The notes: generated by a model not told the origin, from the sequence alone. Positions 46,071-59,748 are shown, numbered from the stretch's first letter. The stretch: 64,000 nucleotides of DNA from Pseudomonas sp. BCA17 (GCF_004519405.1 NZ_SGWI01000003.1:62001-126000); one strand, 5' to 3'. Numbers and translations: made by a program.

Positions 46071-48350
46071 TTATTCGTCCAAAAGCGGTAGATGCAGGAT
46101 GAAAGTAGAGCCTTTTTCCAACTCGCTTTCACACAGGATATGGCCACCGTGACGCTCTATCACGGCTTTGACCATGGTCAGGCCCAGTCCCAGACCCTCA
46201 CTGCCTTGGGCCGAATCAAAGCGCCGGTACTGGTTGAAGAGCTCGGGCAGATCCTCAGGTGCAATACCCGGCCCCTGATCGCTGATACGGCATTCCAAAC
46301 CACCTCGCACGCTGCTATGGCTCAACCTTACGGTAGTGCCGGACGGCGAGTATTTGATGGCGTTCTCCAGCACATTAAACAGGGCTCGGGTGAGCAGCGA
46401 TTGATCTGCCGAGACCATTCCCTCATCGGCTTCATCCAGGTCGTGAACCAGATGGATGCCCTTGAGCTGGGCAAGCACAGCCACTTGGTCAAAGGCATCC
46501 ATCACCAGCATGGCAAACAGCGTGGGTTGGAACTGATAGCCGTCGGCCTCGGCTTTAGCCAATTGCACGAAGGATTCGGTGAGGCTCAGAGCACGCTTCA
46601 CCTGTTGTTCGATTTGAGCAAATACCGGTGACTCGCCGTTGTGCACATCCAGCAGCGCCAGGATTGCCGAATGCGGTGCACGCAGGTCGTGGGACAAAAA
46701 GCGCAGCATGGTCTCGCGGTGCTGCTGGGCCTCGCGTTCCTTGCTCAGGTCCGTCAGGCTCAGCAGCCAGCCGAGGGCGATATCGCCTTCAGCCGGCAGC
46801 AAGGGGGCAAGCTCCATGCGCAGGCTGCGCTGGTGAATGTCACGAAACTCAACAAGCTCCAACGCCGACAGGGCAGGTCGAACGCCATTGTGCAGCGGAG
46901 GGTAGCCCAAGTCAGCGAGCTGTTCGATCAGGTTGGTGCTGACCAGATCGCTGCCGAATACTTCGCGGGCAATCCGATTGGCGAGCAGTATGGTGCCTCT
47001 GGGGTCGGTAATCAGCGTAGCCACCGGCAGGCATTCCAACCCATCGGCCATGAAGCGTCGCGTGTCCCGTGTACGGCTGACCGCTTGCTCCAGGGCAAAG
47101 ATCCGCGCCTGTAATACATCACCTTTGCTTGCCGGGGCGCGACGACGTTCCGGGAGGACTTTGGGTTCGTAATCCAGCTGCGCCAGTTCCCAGCCGAAAT
47201 AAGCAAGGATCACGCTGAGACGACGCCAGTTCCAGATCAGGTAGCTGAGCAGCAAACCGATCAGACACGCCGCTGGCGACCACCAGTGCCCCATGCGCAG
47301 CAGCACCCATGAGCCCAGCAAAGCGGCAGCCATGCACCCCAGCGTCATCCACAGGGCGTAGCGGGGGAGGTACAACAGAAGGCCCAATAACAATGCCACC
47401 AGCGACGCGGCCATCAGCGCTGCGAGCCAACCGGGAAGCTCGACGATACTGCGCTCCTGCAGCAAGCCATTGAGGACGTTGGCCTGGATCTCCACCCCCG
47501 CCGTGGTGCCCGCAAACGAAGACAGCGGTGTAACAAAACGATCACCCATTCCGGAGGCGGTGGCCCCCACCAGGATCAGGCGGTTGCGCAACTGCTCGGG
47601 AGCAACCTCACCACGTAACAGGCTGGCATAGGACACGCTGGGAAAATGCGTGTGGGCCGCAATGAACGGGATGCGTATAGCGTACTCCCGATGCCACTGT
47701 GCATTGGTTTGCGCCAACGGCTCCCCTGGCATGTCAGAAGGTTGGCCGCTTAATGTGTAGGCTTCCCATGCCAACTGCGGTGTCGTATTACCCGGAGGGC
47801 CTTCACGCAGGTACAGGCTGCGTACGACGCCATCGCTATCCGCTTCCACATTGATATGCCCAAGCCCTCTGGCGCACTTGAGCAAAGGCAAAATTTGGGC
47901 GTCCGGCTCGCCATAGCTGGTGGCGCCTTCACGCAATAACGGAAGTACCACATTGCCCGCGTTGCAAATCGCATCAGCCAAGCGTCGATCATTGGCGGGC
48001 ACGCCAGGCTCGCTGAAGATCACATCGAACAGGATAGCGGCCGGTCGTGCGTCACTCAGGCGGTCGATCAGATCGGCGTGCAGGCTGCGTGGCCAAGGCC
48101 AACGGCCCAGTTCTTTCAAGCTCTGGTCGTCAATCGTCACCAACAAGATGCGCGGATCCACCGGCAGCGGTGTGAGGCGGCGAAGGCTGTCGTAGAGAGG
48201 GTTGTTCAGCGCCAGGCCCGGGCTGAGGGACAGGTAGGCGGTGATCGGCAATAACAGTAAACCTATCCACAACCATTCGCGAACCAAGCCATGGAATAAA
48301 CGCTGGGCATGGGTAGGCTGGCGTTTCTCGGCCTTGCGCCAGAGCATCAT
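46071..48350 (-). CDS. CHASE2-domain sensor histidine kinase
   Basis: A 759-residue membrane kinase. One membrane segment at about 24-44 is followed by a periplasmic CHASE2 domain (about 50-300), three membrane segments (about 308-330, 333-352, 358-376), a PAS-like domain (about 430-535), a HisKA domain with phospho-acceptor H554 in FLSHDLRAPH, and a HATPase with N box (NVLENAIKYS), DQGPGIAPED and GLGLGLTMVK. It senses an unknown envelope signal. It is 3 bp after the FecR-domain gene and presumably pairs with the regulator at 49588. Confidence 0.92.
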   Translation of the reverse strand: MMLWRKAEKRQPTHAQRLFHGLVREWLWIGLLLLPITAYLSLSPGLALNNPLYDSLRRLTPLPVDPRILLVTIDDQSLKELGRWPWPRSLHADLIDRLSDARPAAILFDVIFSEPGVPANDRRLADAICNAGNVVLPLLREGATSYGEPDAQILPLLKCARGLGHINVEADSDGVVRSLYLREGPPGNTTPQLAWEAYTLSGQPSDMPGEPLAQTNAQWHREYAIRIPFIAAHTHFPSVSYASLLRGEVAPEQLRNRLILVGATASGMGDRFVTPLSSFAGTTAGVEIQANVLNGLLQERSIVELPGWLAALMAASLVALLLGLLLYLPRYALWMTLGCMAAALLGSWVLLRMGHWWSPAACLIGLLLSYLIWNWRRLSVILAYFGWELAQLDYEPKVLPERRRAPASKGDVLQARIFALEQAVSRTRDTRRFMADGLECLPVATLITDPRGTILLANRIAREVFGSDLVSTNLIEQLADLGYPPLHNGVRPALSALELVEFRDIHQRSLRMELAPLLPAEGDIALGWLLSLTDLSKEREAQQHRETMLRFLSHDLRAPHSAILALLDVHNGESPVFAQIEQQVKRALSLTESFVQLAKAEADGYQFQPTLFAMLVMDAFDQVAVLAQLKGIHLVHDLDEADEGMVSADQSLLTRALFNVLENAIKYSPSGTTVRLSHSSVRGGLECRISDQGPGIAPEDLPELFNQYRRFDSAQGSEGLGLGLTMVKAVIERHGGHILCESELEKGSTFILHLPLLDE

Positions 48351-48353
48351 AGG

Positions 48354-49310
48354 TCAGCCACCGGATGCCTGCGCCTGTGTGGCGGGCGGGTAGTAGAAAA
48401 TGTCATAAACCCCGGTTTCCCCCTCCAGGCCGTGCTCATCGTAGGCCGACAAACGCACGTGATAGAACGACGCCTTGAGCCCAGTGAAGCTCATTTTCGG
48501 CTCGCTGGAAAAGTTTTGCTGCTTGATGTTCAGGAAGGCGGTATCCGTAGCAACTTGCGCGCGATAGCGCTGTGCACCCGGTAATGGCTGCAGGTACAAA
48601 TGCCACACGGGCGCATCACCTTTCAAACCATCCTGGCCGATCAACACGGGCGCGGGTAGAAGCTCCACAGGTTTGAGGTCACCTTGTTTCGTGAACAACA
48701 GTCCCTGGCGCGCGCCCACCTTCACTTCGTCTTCGACAGGGCCCCGCTTCATGTTCACGTCACGGTTCACCGCAACCTGTCCATTGAGCACCTCCAATAC
48801 TGATTGCCCAGCATCGTCCCGTACTCGAAAGTGCGTACCGCGTACCCCCAGCACGCCCACGGGCGTCACGATCTGGAACCGATCATGGTCGCTGGCTCGC
48901 TTGATCACATAGGCTTCAGCCTGGCCTTGTTCGAGAATCACTTGGGGAATCGACTGCCCCGGCACCAAATGCAAACGCATCTGTGAGCTGGAGGGCAATA
49001 CCACTCTCGAGCCATCACCCAGCAACAGGCTGGTGAACGCCGATTCCGAAGTTCTCACGCCTTCTTGCTCATCGATGGTCATGCCTTCCTGCAGAGGGTG
49101 CGCCTTGCCCTTGCTGTCCAGCTTCCAGGCATCCCCGGTCAGGTGCAAAACAACCGCGGGCAGCGGCTGGGCGCGACAGGCAAAATGATCATCGACGTAG
49201 GCGGCGCGGGGCGCCGCAGAAACTTGCCCAGCCATCAGGGCCAAGACCAGGAACGAGGGCAGGGCACCAAACACGCGGCAGGGAGAGGGGATCATGGTGC
49301 TTATCGACAT
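48354..49310 (-). CDS. FecR-domain periplasmic protein
   Basis: A 318-residue exported protein with a signal peptide ending GQVSAAP. The FecR domain spans roughly residues 55-200, with GMTIDEQEGVRTSESAFTSL, LGDGSRVVLPSSSQM and VTPVGVLGVRGTHFRV; a C-terminal beta-rich region follows (about 215-310). Unlike FecR in iron signalling, no TonB receptor or ECF sigma gene is adjacent. Its tight link to a CHASE2 kinase suggests (inference) that it binds or supplies the signal. It is first in the two-gene minus-strand operon. Confidence 0.88.
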   Translation of the reverse strand: MSISTMIPSPCRVFGALPSFLVLALMAGQVSAAPRAAYVDDHFACRAQPLPAVVLHLTGDAWKLDSKGKAHPLQEGMTIDEQEGVRTSESAFTSLLLGDGSRVVLPSSSQMRLHLVPGQSIPQVILEQGQAEAYVIKRASDHDRFQIVTPVGVLGVRGTHFRVRDDAGQSVLEVLNGQVAVNRDVNMKRGPVEDEVKVGARQGLLFTKQGDLKPVELLPAPVLIGQDGLKGDAPVWHLYLQPLPGAQRYRAQVATDTAFLNIKQQNFSSEPKMSFTGLKASFYHVRLSAYDEHGLEGETGVYDIFYYPPATQAQASGG

Positions 49311-49587
49311 GGGGTTTCCAGAAGGCGTTTGACAGAAACGCGCAGGTTTACGCTAGCGCATGCGTCGGCTGATCCTTTTCCTAAAGAGCAGGAGCCGGTA
49401 TCTTTCCTATATCGGGACTGAAGATTTTCAACGAGTTAACGGCTCTTTGATATCAGCGTACCGATTGATCCACGAGGTATTGAGTCTGGCCACAATTATT
49501 CAGATTCAATCACCGGTATTTGTTCTGTACGAAATCGCTGTCGAAAAGGCCATCGATGGCCGACATTTTAGTAGAAAGGACCCACCC

Positions 49588-50310
49588 ATGCGTGTCGCAA
49601 TACTGGATGACGAGCCCGCCGAACTGCGCCGGGTTGAACAGACACTGCGACAGATCCCCAGCACTGCGGAACAGCCCTGGTCCCTGCATTTTTTTGAACG
49701 CGGCGAAGACCTGCTGCGTCAGCTACGCCGGGAAACCTTCGATCTGTTGATACTCGATTGGCAACTGCCCGATATCACTGGAATCGCCCTGTTGCGCTGG
49801 ACTCGAGAACACATGGAGGCTCCGCCTGCGGTCATTATGCTGACGAGCCGCGATGCGGAGAGCGACATCGTCACGGCACTCAACAGCGGGGCAGACGACT
49901 ACGTCAGCAAACCCTTTCGCCCCAATGAACTCAAAGCACGGGTCAGTGCGGTTTTGCGTCGCCATGGCCTGCAAAAACCCACCACCAGCGAACTGCAGAG
50001 TTTCAACGACCTGACCTTTGACGACGCTGAATTGACCGTCACCCGCGCAGGTAAACCGATCAATCTGACCGAGAGGGAATATCGCCTGGCCAGTTGCCTG
50101 TTCGCCAACCTGGCGCGGCCGCTGTCTCGCGAATACCTGTATGAGCGGTTCTGGACTCACGAAGAGATGGTGTCATCACGACCGTTGGACACGCATATCT
50201 ATCGGCTGCGTAACAAGTTGGGACTGACGGCGGATCGAGGTTGGCAATTGCTGACCATCTATGGGTATGGGTATCGGTTGGAGAGCGTGGCAACCACCAC
50301 ATCAGGCTGA
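49588..50310 (+). CDS. OmpR/PhoB-family response regulator
   Basis: A 240-residue regulator. The receiver domain (1-120) has acidic D7/D8, phospho-acceptor D57 (ILDWQLPD), T86 and K108 (SKPFRP). The C-terminal winged helix (about 140-235) includes LTEREYRLASCLFANLARPLSREYLYE and SRPLDTHIYRLRNKLG. The start at 49588 has AGAAAGGA upstream. It is divergent from the FecR/CHASE2 operon over 277 bp; it likely controls that operon and others. No clear repeat motif was seen in the gap. Confidence 0.93.
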   Translation: MRVAILDDEPAELRRVEQTLRQIPSTAEQPWSLHFFERGEDLLRQLRRETFDLLILDWQLPDITGIALLRWTREHMEAPPAVIMLTSRDAESDIVTALNSGADDYVSKPFRPNELKARVSAVLRRHGLQKPTTSELQSFNDLTFDDAELTVTRAGKPINLTEREYRLASCLFANLARPLSREYLYERFWTHEEMVSSRPLDTHIYRLRNKLGLTADRGWQLLTIYGYGYRLESVATTTSG

Positions 50311-50319
50311 AACTGACGA

Positions 50320-50335
50320 TGTTCCACGTGGAGCA
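50320..50335. promoter_or_regulatory. parS-like site (one mismatch)
   Basis: TGTTCCACGTGGAGCA differs from the Pseudomonas ParB site TGTTCCACGTGGAACA at one position. It lies between the response regulator stop and the terminator downstream of gyrB. Confidence 0.75.
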
Positions 50336-50362
50336 TTTTCAAACTGCTTTTCACACTTCAAT

Positions 50363-50393
50363 AAAAAAGGCCAACGCTAAGCGTTGGCCTTTT
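50363..50393. terminator. Bidirectional terminator downstream of gyrB
   Basis: AAAAAAGGCCAACGC/GCGTTGGCCTTTT stem with a TAA loop between the convergent response regulator and gyrB genes. Confidence 0.93.
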
Positions 50394-50412
50394 CTTTAGC
50401 GAGCGGGCTTGA

Positions 50413-53938
<3,526 letters not shown>

Positions 53939-53958
53939 CTAGCTTCTGCTGAACATAA

Positions 53959-55062
53959 TTACAGGCGCATCGGCATGACAACGTAAGCCGAGTCGTCATT
54001 ATCGGATTCTTGCACCAGGGCGCTGCTGTTGGAATCCGACAGAATCAGGCGAACCTGTTCAGTGGTCATTACACCCAGTACGTCCAGCAGGTAGCTCACG
54101 TTGAAGCCAATTTCCAGTGAACCGCCGTTGTAGTCGACACCCACTTCTTCTTCCGCTTCTTCCTGTTCCGGGTTGTTAGCCTGGATCTTCAGTTGACCAT
54201 TTGCCAACTGCAGACGGATACCGCGGTATTTTTCGTTCGAAAGGATCGCAGTACGGCTGAATGCCTCACGCAGGGCCTGACGATCACCGAGTACCAACTT
54301 GTCACCACCTTTTGGCAGCACACGCTCGTAATCCGGGAATTTACCGTCAACCAGCTTGGACGTGAAAGTGAACTCGCCAGTGGTTGCGCGGATGTGGTGC
54401 TGACCCAGGACAATGCTGACGTTGCCATCCGGCTCGGTGAGCAGGCGTGCCAGCTCAAGGATACCTTTGCGCGGTACGATCACCTGGTGGCGGTCCGGCT
54501 GACCGATATCGGCCTTCATCGAACACATTGCCAGACGGTGACCATCAGTGGCCACTGCACGGATGATGCCTTCCGACACTTCCAGCAGCATGCCGTTGAG
54601 GTAGTAACGCACGTCCTGCTGGGCCATCGCGAAGCTGGTGCGTTCGATCAACCGACGCAGCTTGCTCTGTTCCAGGCTGCACGTCAGAGAGCCTGGACCC
54701 TCTTCCACAGTCGGGAAATCATTGGCCGGCAAGGTGGACAGGGTGAAGCGGCTGCGACCGGCCTTGACGACCAACTTGGCCTCATCAACCTTGATGTCGA
54801 TCAGCGCGTCGTTCGGCAGACTTTTGCAGATGTCCATCAGCTTGCGCGCCGGCACGGTGATCTCGCCAGGTTCGGCGGGTTCTTCCAACTGAACACGACC
54901 GACCAGCTCGACCTCCAAGTCAGTACCGGTCAGGGACAGTTGCTGGCCTTCGACTACCAGCAATACGTTGGAAAGCACCGGCAAGGTCTGTCGGCGCTCG
55001 ACGACGCCCGCGACCAGTTGCAGGGGTTTCAACAGGGCTTCGCGTTGAATGGTGAAATGCAT
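53959..55062 (-). CDS. dnaN: DNA polymerase III beta sliding clamp
   Basis: A 367-residue clamp protein (E. coli 366) that dimerises into a ring around DNA and tethers polymerase III. Three similar beta-clamp domains are present, starting MHFTIQREALLKPLQLVAGVVERRQTLPVLSNVLL and ending SDNDDSAYVVMPMRL (each quoted in part of the protein). Partner proteins bind in the C-terminal pocket (VMPMRL). It is 38 bp after dnaA. Confidence 0.98.
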   Translation of the reverse strand: MHFTIQREALLKPLQLVAGVVERRQTLPVLSNVLLVVEGQQLSLTGTDLEVELVGRVQLEEPAEPGEITVPARKLMDICKSLPNDALIDIKVDEAKLVVKAGRSRFTLSTLPANDFPTVEEGPGSLTCSLEQSKLRRLIERTSFAMAQQDVRYYLNGMLLEVSEGIIRAVATDGHRLAMCSMKADIGQPDRHQVIVPRKGILELARLLTEPDGNVSIVLGQHHIRATTGEFTFTSKLVDGKFPDYERVLPKGGDKLVLGDRQALREAFSRTAILSNEKYRGIRLQLANGQLKIQANNPEQEEAEEEVGVDYNGGSLEIGFNVSYLLDVLGVMTTEQVRLILSDSNSSALVQESDNDDSAYVVMPMRL

Positions 55063-55100
55063 GGTCTAGTCCCTTGCCTTAATAAGCTGCGCTGGTGTCA

Positions 55101-56606
55101 TCAAGTTGTCAGTGTACGCAGCAGGTTCTTGTAGTCCTCGCGAATATCCGCGTCGGATTCCTTAAGTTCGTTGATTTTGCGGCACGCGTGCAGAACTGTG
55201 GTGTGGTCGCGGCCGCCAAATACATCACCGATTTCCGGCAGGCTATGGTTGGTCAACTCCTTGGAGAGGGCCATGGCCACCTGGCGGGGACGTGCTACCG
55301 AGCGTGAACGGCGCTTGGACAGCAGGTCAGAAATCTTGATCTTGTAGTACTCGGCGACGGTGCGCTGAATGTTATCCACACTCACCAGCTTGTCTTGCAG
55401 GGCCAGCAAGTCTTTGAGTGATTCGCGAATCAACTCGATGGTGATGTCGCGCCCCATGAAGTGCGAGTGTGCGATAACCCGCTTGAGCGCACCTTCCAGC
55501 TCACGCACGTTGGAGCGGATGCGTTGGGCAATGAAGAACGCAGCATCATGAGGCAGGTCGACTTTGGCCTGGTCGGCCTTTTTCATCAGGATCGCAACCC
55601 GGGTTTCCAACTCTGGCGGCTCTACCGCAACGGTCAGGCCCCAGCCGAAGCGAGATTTCAAGCGTTCTTCGAGGCCCTCGATTTCCTTCGGATAACGGTC
55701 ACTGGTCAGGATGACCTGCTGACCGCCTTCGAGCAGGGCATTGAAGGTGTGGAAAAACTCTTCCTGGGAACGTTCTTTGCGCGCGAAGAATTGAATGTCA
55801 TCGATCAGCAAGGCGTCCACCGAACGGTAGAAGCGCTTGAACTCGTTGATGGCATTGAGCTGCAAGGCCTTGACCATGTCAGCCACGAAACGCTCCGAAT
55901 GCAGGTACACGACCTTGGCATTCGGGTTCTTCTTTAATAAGTGGTTACCCACGGCGTGCATCAAGTGAGTCTTACCCAAGCCAACACCACCATAAAGGAA
56001 GAGTGGGTTGTAACCGTGCTTGGGGTTATCGGCGACCTGCCAGGCGGCCGCACGAGCCAATTGGTTGGATTTACCTTCGACGAAGTTCTCAAAGGTGAAG
56101 GTGCGGTTCAGGTAACTGGTGTGCTTGAGCGCACCTTCGACCTGCACGGTGCGCTGTTCGGCACGAACCGGAGCTTGCTGCGAACTGGCGCCAGCCATTG
56201 GATCAAAGCTGTCGCGAGACGGCTCTTCATTATCCGGCGCGCCCTTCTGAGCAGAAGGCTTGACCGGTGCCGGTGTAGAGGCAGGCGTAGCCACAGCCGG
56301 TGCAGATTGGGCTGCAGCAGCGGCCAACGGTGCGTTGGGCGCAGCGCGAGGTGCGGAGCTACGTTTGCTGCCTATTAATAAGGAAAGCGCAGGCGCGAGG
56401 CCGTTGCCATGTTCGTCGAGTAATTCGAGAACGCGGCTCAGGTACTTCTCATTGACCCAGTCGAGAACAAAACGATTCGGCGCGTAGACACGCAACTCGT
56501 CGCCTTCGGCTTCGACCTGTAGCGGACGGATCCAGGTGTTGAATTGCTGGGCAGGCAGCTCATCGCGCAAAAGCTCCACGCACTGCTGCCAAAGTTCCAC
56601 TGACAC
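55101..56606 (-). CDS. dnaA: Chromosomal replication initiator protein DnaA
   Basis: A 501-residue AAA+ protein that binds DnaA boxes and opens oriC. Domain I is at 1-80; domain II is a long Ala/Pro-rich linker (about 82-165); domain III has Walker A GGVGLGKT (206-213) and Walker B LLIDDIQF; domain IV ends with the box-binding helix [15 protein letters not shown]. The start is the GTG at 56606, with AGGGG six bases upstream. An exact DnaA box inside the gene (55372-55380) and boxes just upstream suggest autoregulation. Confidence 0.98.
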   Translation of the reverse strand: MSVELWQQCVELLRDELPAQQFNTWIRPLQVEAEGDELRVYAPNRFVLDWVNEKYLSRVLELLDEHGNGLAPALSLLIGSKRSSAPRAAPNAPLAAAAAQSAPAVATPASTPAPVKPSAQKGAPDNEEPSRDSFDPMAGASSQQAPVRAEQRTVQVEGALKHTSYLNRTFTFENFVEGKSNQLARAAAWQVADNPKHGYNPLFLYGGVGLGKTHLMHAVGNHLLKKNPNAKVVYLHSERFVADMVKALQLNAINEFKRFYRSVDALLIDDIQFFARKERSQEEFFHTFNALLEGGQQVILTSDRYPKEIEGLEERLKSRFGWGLTVAVEPPELETRVAILMKKADQAKVDLPHDAAFFIAQRIRSNVRELEGALKRVIAHSHFMGRDITIELIRESLKDLLALQDKLVSVDNIQRTVAEYYKIKISDLLSKRRSRSVARPRQVAMALSKELTNHSLPEIGDVFGGRDHTTVLHACRKINELKESDADIREDYKNLLRTLTT

Positions 56607-57101
56607 GGATATCCCCTAAGTTGAAAGCCGGTGAGGCAAAAACAGCCGCCATTGTAGCGGCCAGCCGCTCACTTATCCACATGTAGGTTGCCCACAGAGC
56701 AGCCAAAATCAATGCCTTAACCGCGAAAAAGGCGACCAATGGTCTGTGCATAAGCTCTGTGGATAAACGCCCGTGAGCTCATTGCAAAAGTAGGGGCGAA
56801 AGTCTGTGAATAACCGGCCTGTGGATAACTGGCTATTCCACACACAGCTTTTCCGATAGCGCAGCACAGGCAGAGCACCGTTTCTCCCCCGTGTTGTCAT
56901 TCTCTGTACATAAGGTGGAATAAGGCCTAAAGGCAGTTATCCACAGATGAAGGGCTGCCTAGCTTTTATAAGCTTTACAGAAAAGCTTTAAATAACTTCC
57001 TTCTCTATTTCTATATCTATGGGACTCGACGTGAAGCCAGGTGAGAAGAAAAGGGCGCTTTGCCTTATAAAGATCTAATTAAAGGAAAAGCTGGTTGGAA
57101 A
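56607..57101. other. oriC: Chromosomal replication origin oriC
   Basis: The 585-bp gap between dnaA and rpmH, the known site of the Pseudomonas origin. Exact DnaA boxes (TTATCCACA either strand) are at 56673-56681, 56758-56766, 56820-56828 and 56937-56945; close variants TGTGCATAA (56745) and TGTGAATAA (56805) lie among them. An AT-rich stretch at 56960-57020, with tracts such as TTTATAAGCTTT and TTCTCTATTTCTATATC, is the likely unwinding element. The dnaA promoter must also lie in the left part. No gene is present; short open frames here are not conserved. Confidence 0.93.
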
Positions 57102-57130
57102 TTGACCTAGAGGCTTGCTTTCTCTAGAAT
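57102..57130 (+). promoter_or_regulatory. Sigma-70 promoter of rpmH-rnpA
   Basis: TTGACC (57102-57107) and TAGAAT (57125-57130) are separated by 17 bp, about 60 bp before the rpmH start. A near-consensus, strong promoter. Confidence 0.8.
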
Positions 57131-57191
57131 CGCCGGTCTCTTAAAACGGGGGCCATTCCGGCCCGTTGTGGACGAACCAGGTAACAACGCC

Positions 57192-57326
57192 ATGAAACGT
57201 ACTTTCCAACCCAGCACCATCAAACGCGCCCGTACCCACGGCTTCCGTGCCCGCATGGCCACCAAGAACGGTCGTGCCGTCCTGTCGCGTCGTCGCGCCA
57301 AAGGTCGCGCGCGTCTGGCAGTTTGA
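57192..57326 (+). CDS. rpmH: 50S ribosomal protein L34
   Basis: A 44-residue, very basic protein, [20 protein letters not shown] and onward, identical in plan to bacterial L34. It is a component of the large ribosomal subunit. It is 13 bp before rnpA and transcribed from the promoter at 57102-57130. Confidence 0.99.
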   Translation: MKRTFQPSTIKRARTHGFRARMATKNGRAVLSRRRAKGRARLAV

Positions 57327-57339
57327 TAATCCGGCACTG

Positions 57340-57747
57340 GTGGTGAGTCAGGACTTCAGTCGGGAAAAGCGTCTGCTAACCCCCCGGCATTTCAAGGCAG
57401 TCTTTGACTCCCCCACCGGCAAGGTTCCGGGGAAAAATCTCCTGCTCCTTGCGCGTAACAACGATCTTGATCACCCCCGTCTCGGGTTGGTGATCGGCAA
57501 GAAGAGCGTAAAGCTCTCCGTTGAGCGCAATCGCCTCAAGCGTCTGATGCGCGAATCGTTTCGCCTCCACCAGGACACTCTGGTTGGTTGGGATATTGTT
57601 ATCGTCGCGCGCAAAGGCTTGGGGGATGTAGAAAACCCCGAATTGATTCAGCATTTCGGCAAGCTCTGGAAACGTTTGGCTCGTACCCACAAGCCAGCAC
57701 CAGCAGTCGGCACCGAAACTGTGGGGGTAGACAGCCTTGATGCGTAA
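57340..57747 (+). CDS. rnpA: Ribonuclease P protein component
   Basis: A 135-residue basic protein that joins RNase P RNA to mature the 5' ends of tRNAs. The signature [13 protein letters not shown] is present near residues 66-78. The start is a GTG at 57340 ([18 protein letters not shown]); another GTG follows directly at 57343. Its 3' end overlaps yidD by 8 bp in a different frame. Confidence 0.96.
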   Translation: MVSQDFSREKRLLTPRHFKAVFDSPTGKVPGKNLLLLARNNDLDHPRLGLVIGKKSVKLSVERNRLKRLMRESFRLHQDTLVGWDIVIVARKGLGDVENPELIQHFGKLWKRLARTHKPAPAVGTETVGVDSLDA

Positions 57748-57985
57748 ACTGGCCATCGTTCCGATCCAGTTTTACCGCTATGCCATTAGTCCTCTGATGG
57801 CCAACCACTGTCGTTTCTACCCCAGCTGTTCCTGCTACGCGTTAGAAGCCATAGAAAATCATGGTCTTCTGCGCGGTGGCTGGCTGACCTTTCGTCGTTT
57901 AGGTCGCTGTCATCCGTGGAATCCCGGTGGTTATGACCCGGTTCCACCTATCCCTACCTCCCGTTCTTCTTCGATGGCCGAGTAA
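57740..57985 (+). CDS. yidD: Membrane protein insertion efficiency factor YidD
   Basis: An 81-residue small protein with the family pattern: [31 protein letters not shown] then [23 protein letters not shown] (quoted in parts). It helps YidC insert membrane proteins. The ATG at 57740 lies inside rnpA and yidC starts 2 bp after its stop, so the three genes are translationally linked. Confidence 0.95.
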   Translation: MRKLAIVPIQFYRYAISPLMANHCRFYPSCSCYALEAIENHGLLRGGWLTFRRLGRCHPWNPGGYDPVPPIPTSRSSSMAE

Positions 57986-57987
57986 TC

Positions 57988-59670
57988 ATGGATATTAAAC
58001 GCACGATCCTGATCGTCGCCCTGGCAATCGTGTCCTACGTTATGGTTCTTAAGTGGAACCAGGACTATGGGCAAGCTGCCCTGCCGACTCAGAATGTTGC
58101 TACCAATCAGGCTGCGCCGGCTATTCCGGACACCCCGCTGGGTAACAACGCTTCCGCCAGTGCCGATGTACCCAGCGCAAATGCCGATACCAGCACCCCT
58201 GTAGAAACGCCGGTAATCACCAATAAAGACCTCATCCACGTAAAAACGGATGTGCTTGACCTGGCTATCGACCCACAAGGCGGTGACATCGCGCAGTTGA
58301 AACTGCCGCTGTATCCACGTCGTCAAGACCACCCGGATGTCCCGTTCCAACTGTTCGATAACGGTGGTGAGCGTGTTTATCTGGCACAAAGTGGCCTGAC
58401 TGGCACCAATGGCCCGGATGCACGTGCTACCGGTCGTCCGGTTTATTCGACCGAACAAAAGACTTATCAACTGGCTGATGGCCAGAACCAGTTGAACGTC
58501 GACCTGAAATTCAGCCTCGACGGCGTCAATTACATCAAGCGTTTCAGCTTCACCCGCGGTTTGTACGATTTGAAGGTCACTTACCTGATCGACAACGAAA
58601 GCGACAAACCCTGGAACGGCAACCTGTTTGCCCAGCTCAAGCGTGACAACAGCGCCGATCCTTCTTCCAGCACCGCGACCGGCACCGCGACTTACCTGGG
58701 CGCCGCCCTGTGGACAAGTAGCGAGCCGTACAAAAAAGTGTCGATGAAAGATATCGACAAGGGCGCTCTGAAAGAAACCGTCCAAGGCGGTTGGGTTGCC
58801 TGGTTGCAACACTACTTCGTGACCGCATGGATCCCGAACAAGGGTGAAGCCAACCTGGTTCAAACCCGCAAGGACAGTCAAGGCAACTACATCATTGGTT
58901 TTACTGGCCCGACACTGACCGTTGCGCCAGGCGCCAAGGCTGAAACCAGCGCTACTCTGTATGCCGGCCCAAAAAGCCAGGCTGTCTTGAAAGAGTTGTC
59001 CCCAGGTCTGGAACTGACTGTGGATTACGGCTTCCTGTGGTTCATCGCCCAGCCGATCTTCTGGCTGCTGCAACATATCCACAGCATCGTCGGTAACTGG
59101 GGCTGGTCGATCATCTTCCTGACCATGCTGATCAAAGGGCTCTTCTTCCCTCTGTCGGCCGCCAGCTACAAGTCGATGGCGCGCATGCGTGCCGTTGCGC
59201 CGAAATTGGCCGCGTTGAAAGAACAGCATGGCGATGACCGGCAGAAAATGTCGCAAGCCATGATGGAGCTGTACAAGAAAGAGAAGATCAACCCACTGGG
59301 TGGATGCTTGCCGATTCTGGTGCAGATGCCGGTGTTCCTGTCGCTGTACTGGGTACTCCTGGAAAGCGTGGAAATGCGTCAGGCTCCGTTCATGTTGTGG
59401 ATAACTGACCTGTCGATCAAAGACCCGTTCTTTATCCTGCCGATCATCATGGGCGCTACCATGTTTATCCAGCAGCGCCTGAACCCGGCTCCACCGGACC
59501 CTATGCAGGCCAAGGTGATGAAAATGATGCCAATCATCTTCACCTTCTTCTTCCTGTGGTTCCCAGCTGGCCTGGTACTGTACTGGGTAGTCAACAACGT
59601 GTTGTCGATCTCCCAACAGTGGTACATCACTCGTAAAATCGAAGCGGCTACCAAAAAAGCTGCGGCGTAA
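57988..59670 (+). CDS. yidC: Membrane protein insertase YidC
   Basis: A 560-residue inner-membrane insertase. An N-terminal membrane anchor (residues 5-22) is followed by a large periplasmic domain (about 25-340, with a low-complexity A/S/T-rich linker at 40-80), then the conserved five-helix core with WGWSIIFLTMLIKGLFFPLS, NPLGGCLPILVQMPVFLSLYW and a basic C-terminus. Length is close to E. coli YidC (548). An exact DnaA box (59396-59404) lies within it. Confidence 0.98.
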   Translation: MDIKRTILIVALAIVSYVMVLKWNQDYGQAALPTQNVATNQAAPAIPDTPLGNNASASADVPSANADTSTPVETPVITNKDLIHVKTDVLDLAIDPQGGDIAQLKLPLYPRRQDHPDVPFQLFDNGGERVYLAQSGLTGTNGPDARATGRPVYSTEQKTYQLADGQNQLNVDLKFSLDGVNYIKRFSFTRGLYDLKVTYLIDNESDKPWNGNLFAQLKRDNSADPSSSTATGTATYLGAALWTSSEPYKKVSMKDIDKGALKETVQGGWVAWLQHYFVTAWIPNKGEANLVQTRKDSQGNYIIGFTGPTLTVAPGAKAETSATLYAGPKSQAVLKELSPGLELTVDYGFLWFIAQPIFWLLQHIHSIVGNWGWSIIFLTMLIKGLFFPLSAASYKSMARMRAVAPKLAALKEQHGDDRQKMSQAMMELYKKEKINPLGGCLPILVQMPVFLSLYWVLLESVEMRQAPFMLWITDLSIKDPFFILPIIMGATMFIQQRLNPAPPDPMQAKVMKMMPIIFTFFFLWFPAGLVLYWVVNNVLSISQQWYITRKIEAATKKAAA

Positions 59671-59695
59671 TTTACTCTGTGGATAACCACTCAAG

Positions 59696-59717
59696 ACGCC
59701 CCCTAGTGGGGCGTTTT
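59696..59717 (+). terminator. Terminator between yidC and mnmE
   Basis: ACGCCCC/GGGGCGT stem with a CTAGT-type loop and TTTTG tail. An exact DnaA box (59678-59686) precedes it. Confidence 0.8.
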
Positions 59718-59748
59718 GCTTTCCGTCACTTTTGTTCTGGAACCTGAT

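Noticed and set aside
56560..56900. Two short minus-strand frames in oriC (about 63 codons each)
   Set aside because: They overlap DnaA boxes and the dnaA start, have no recognisable similarity, and are typical chance frames.
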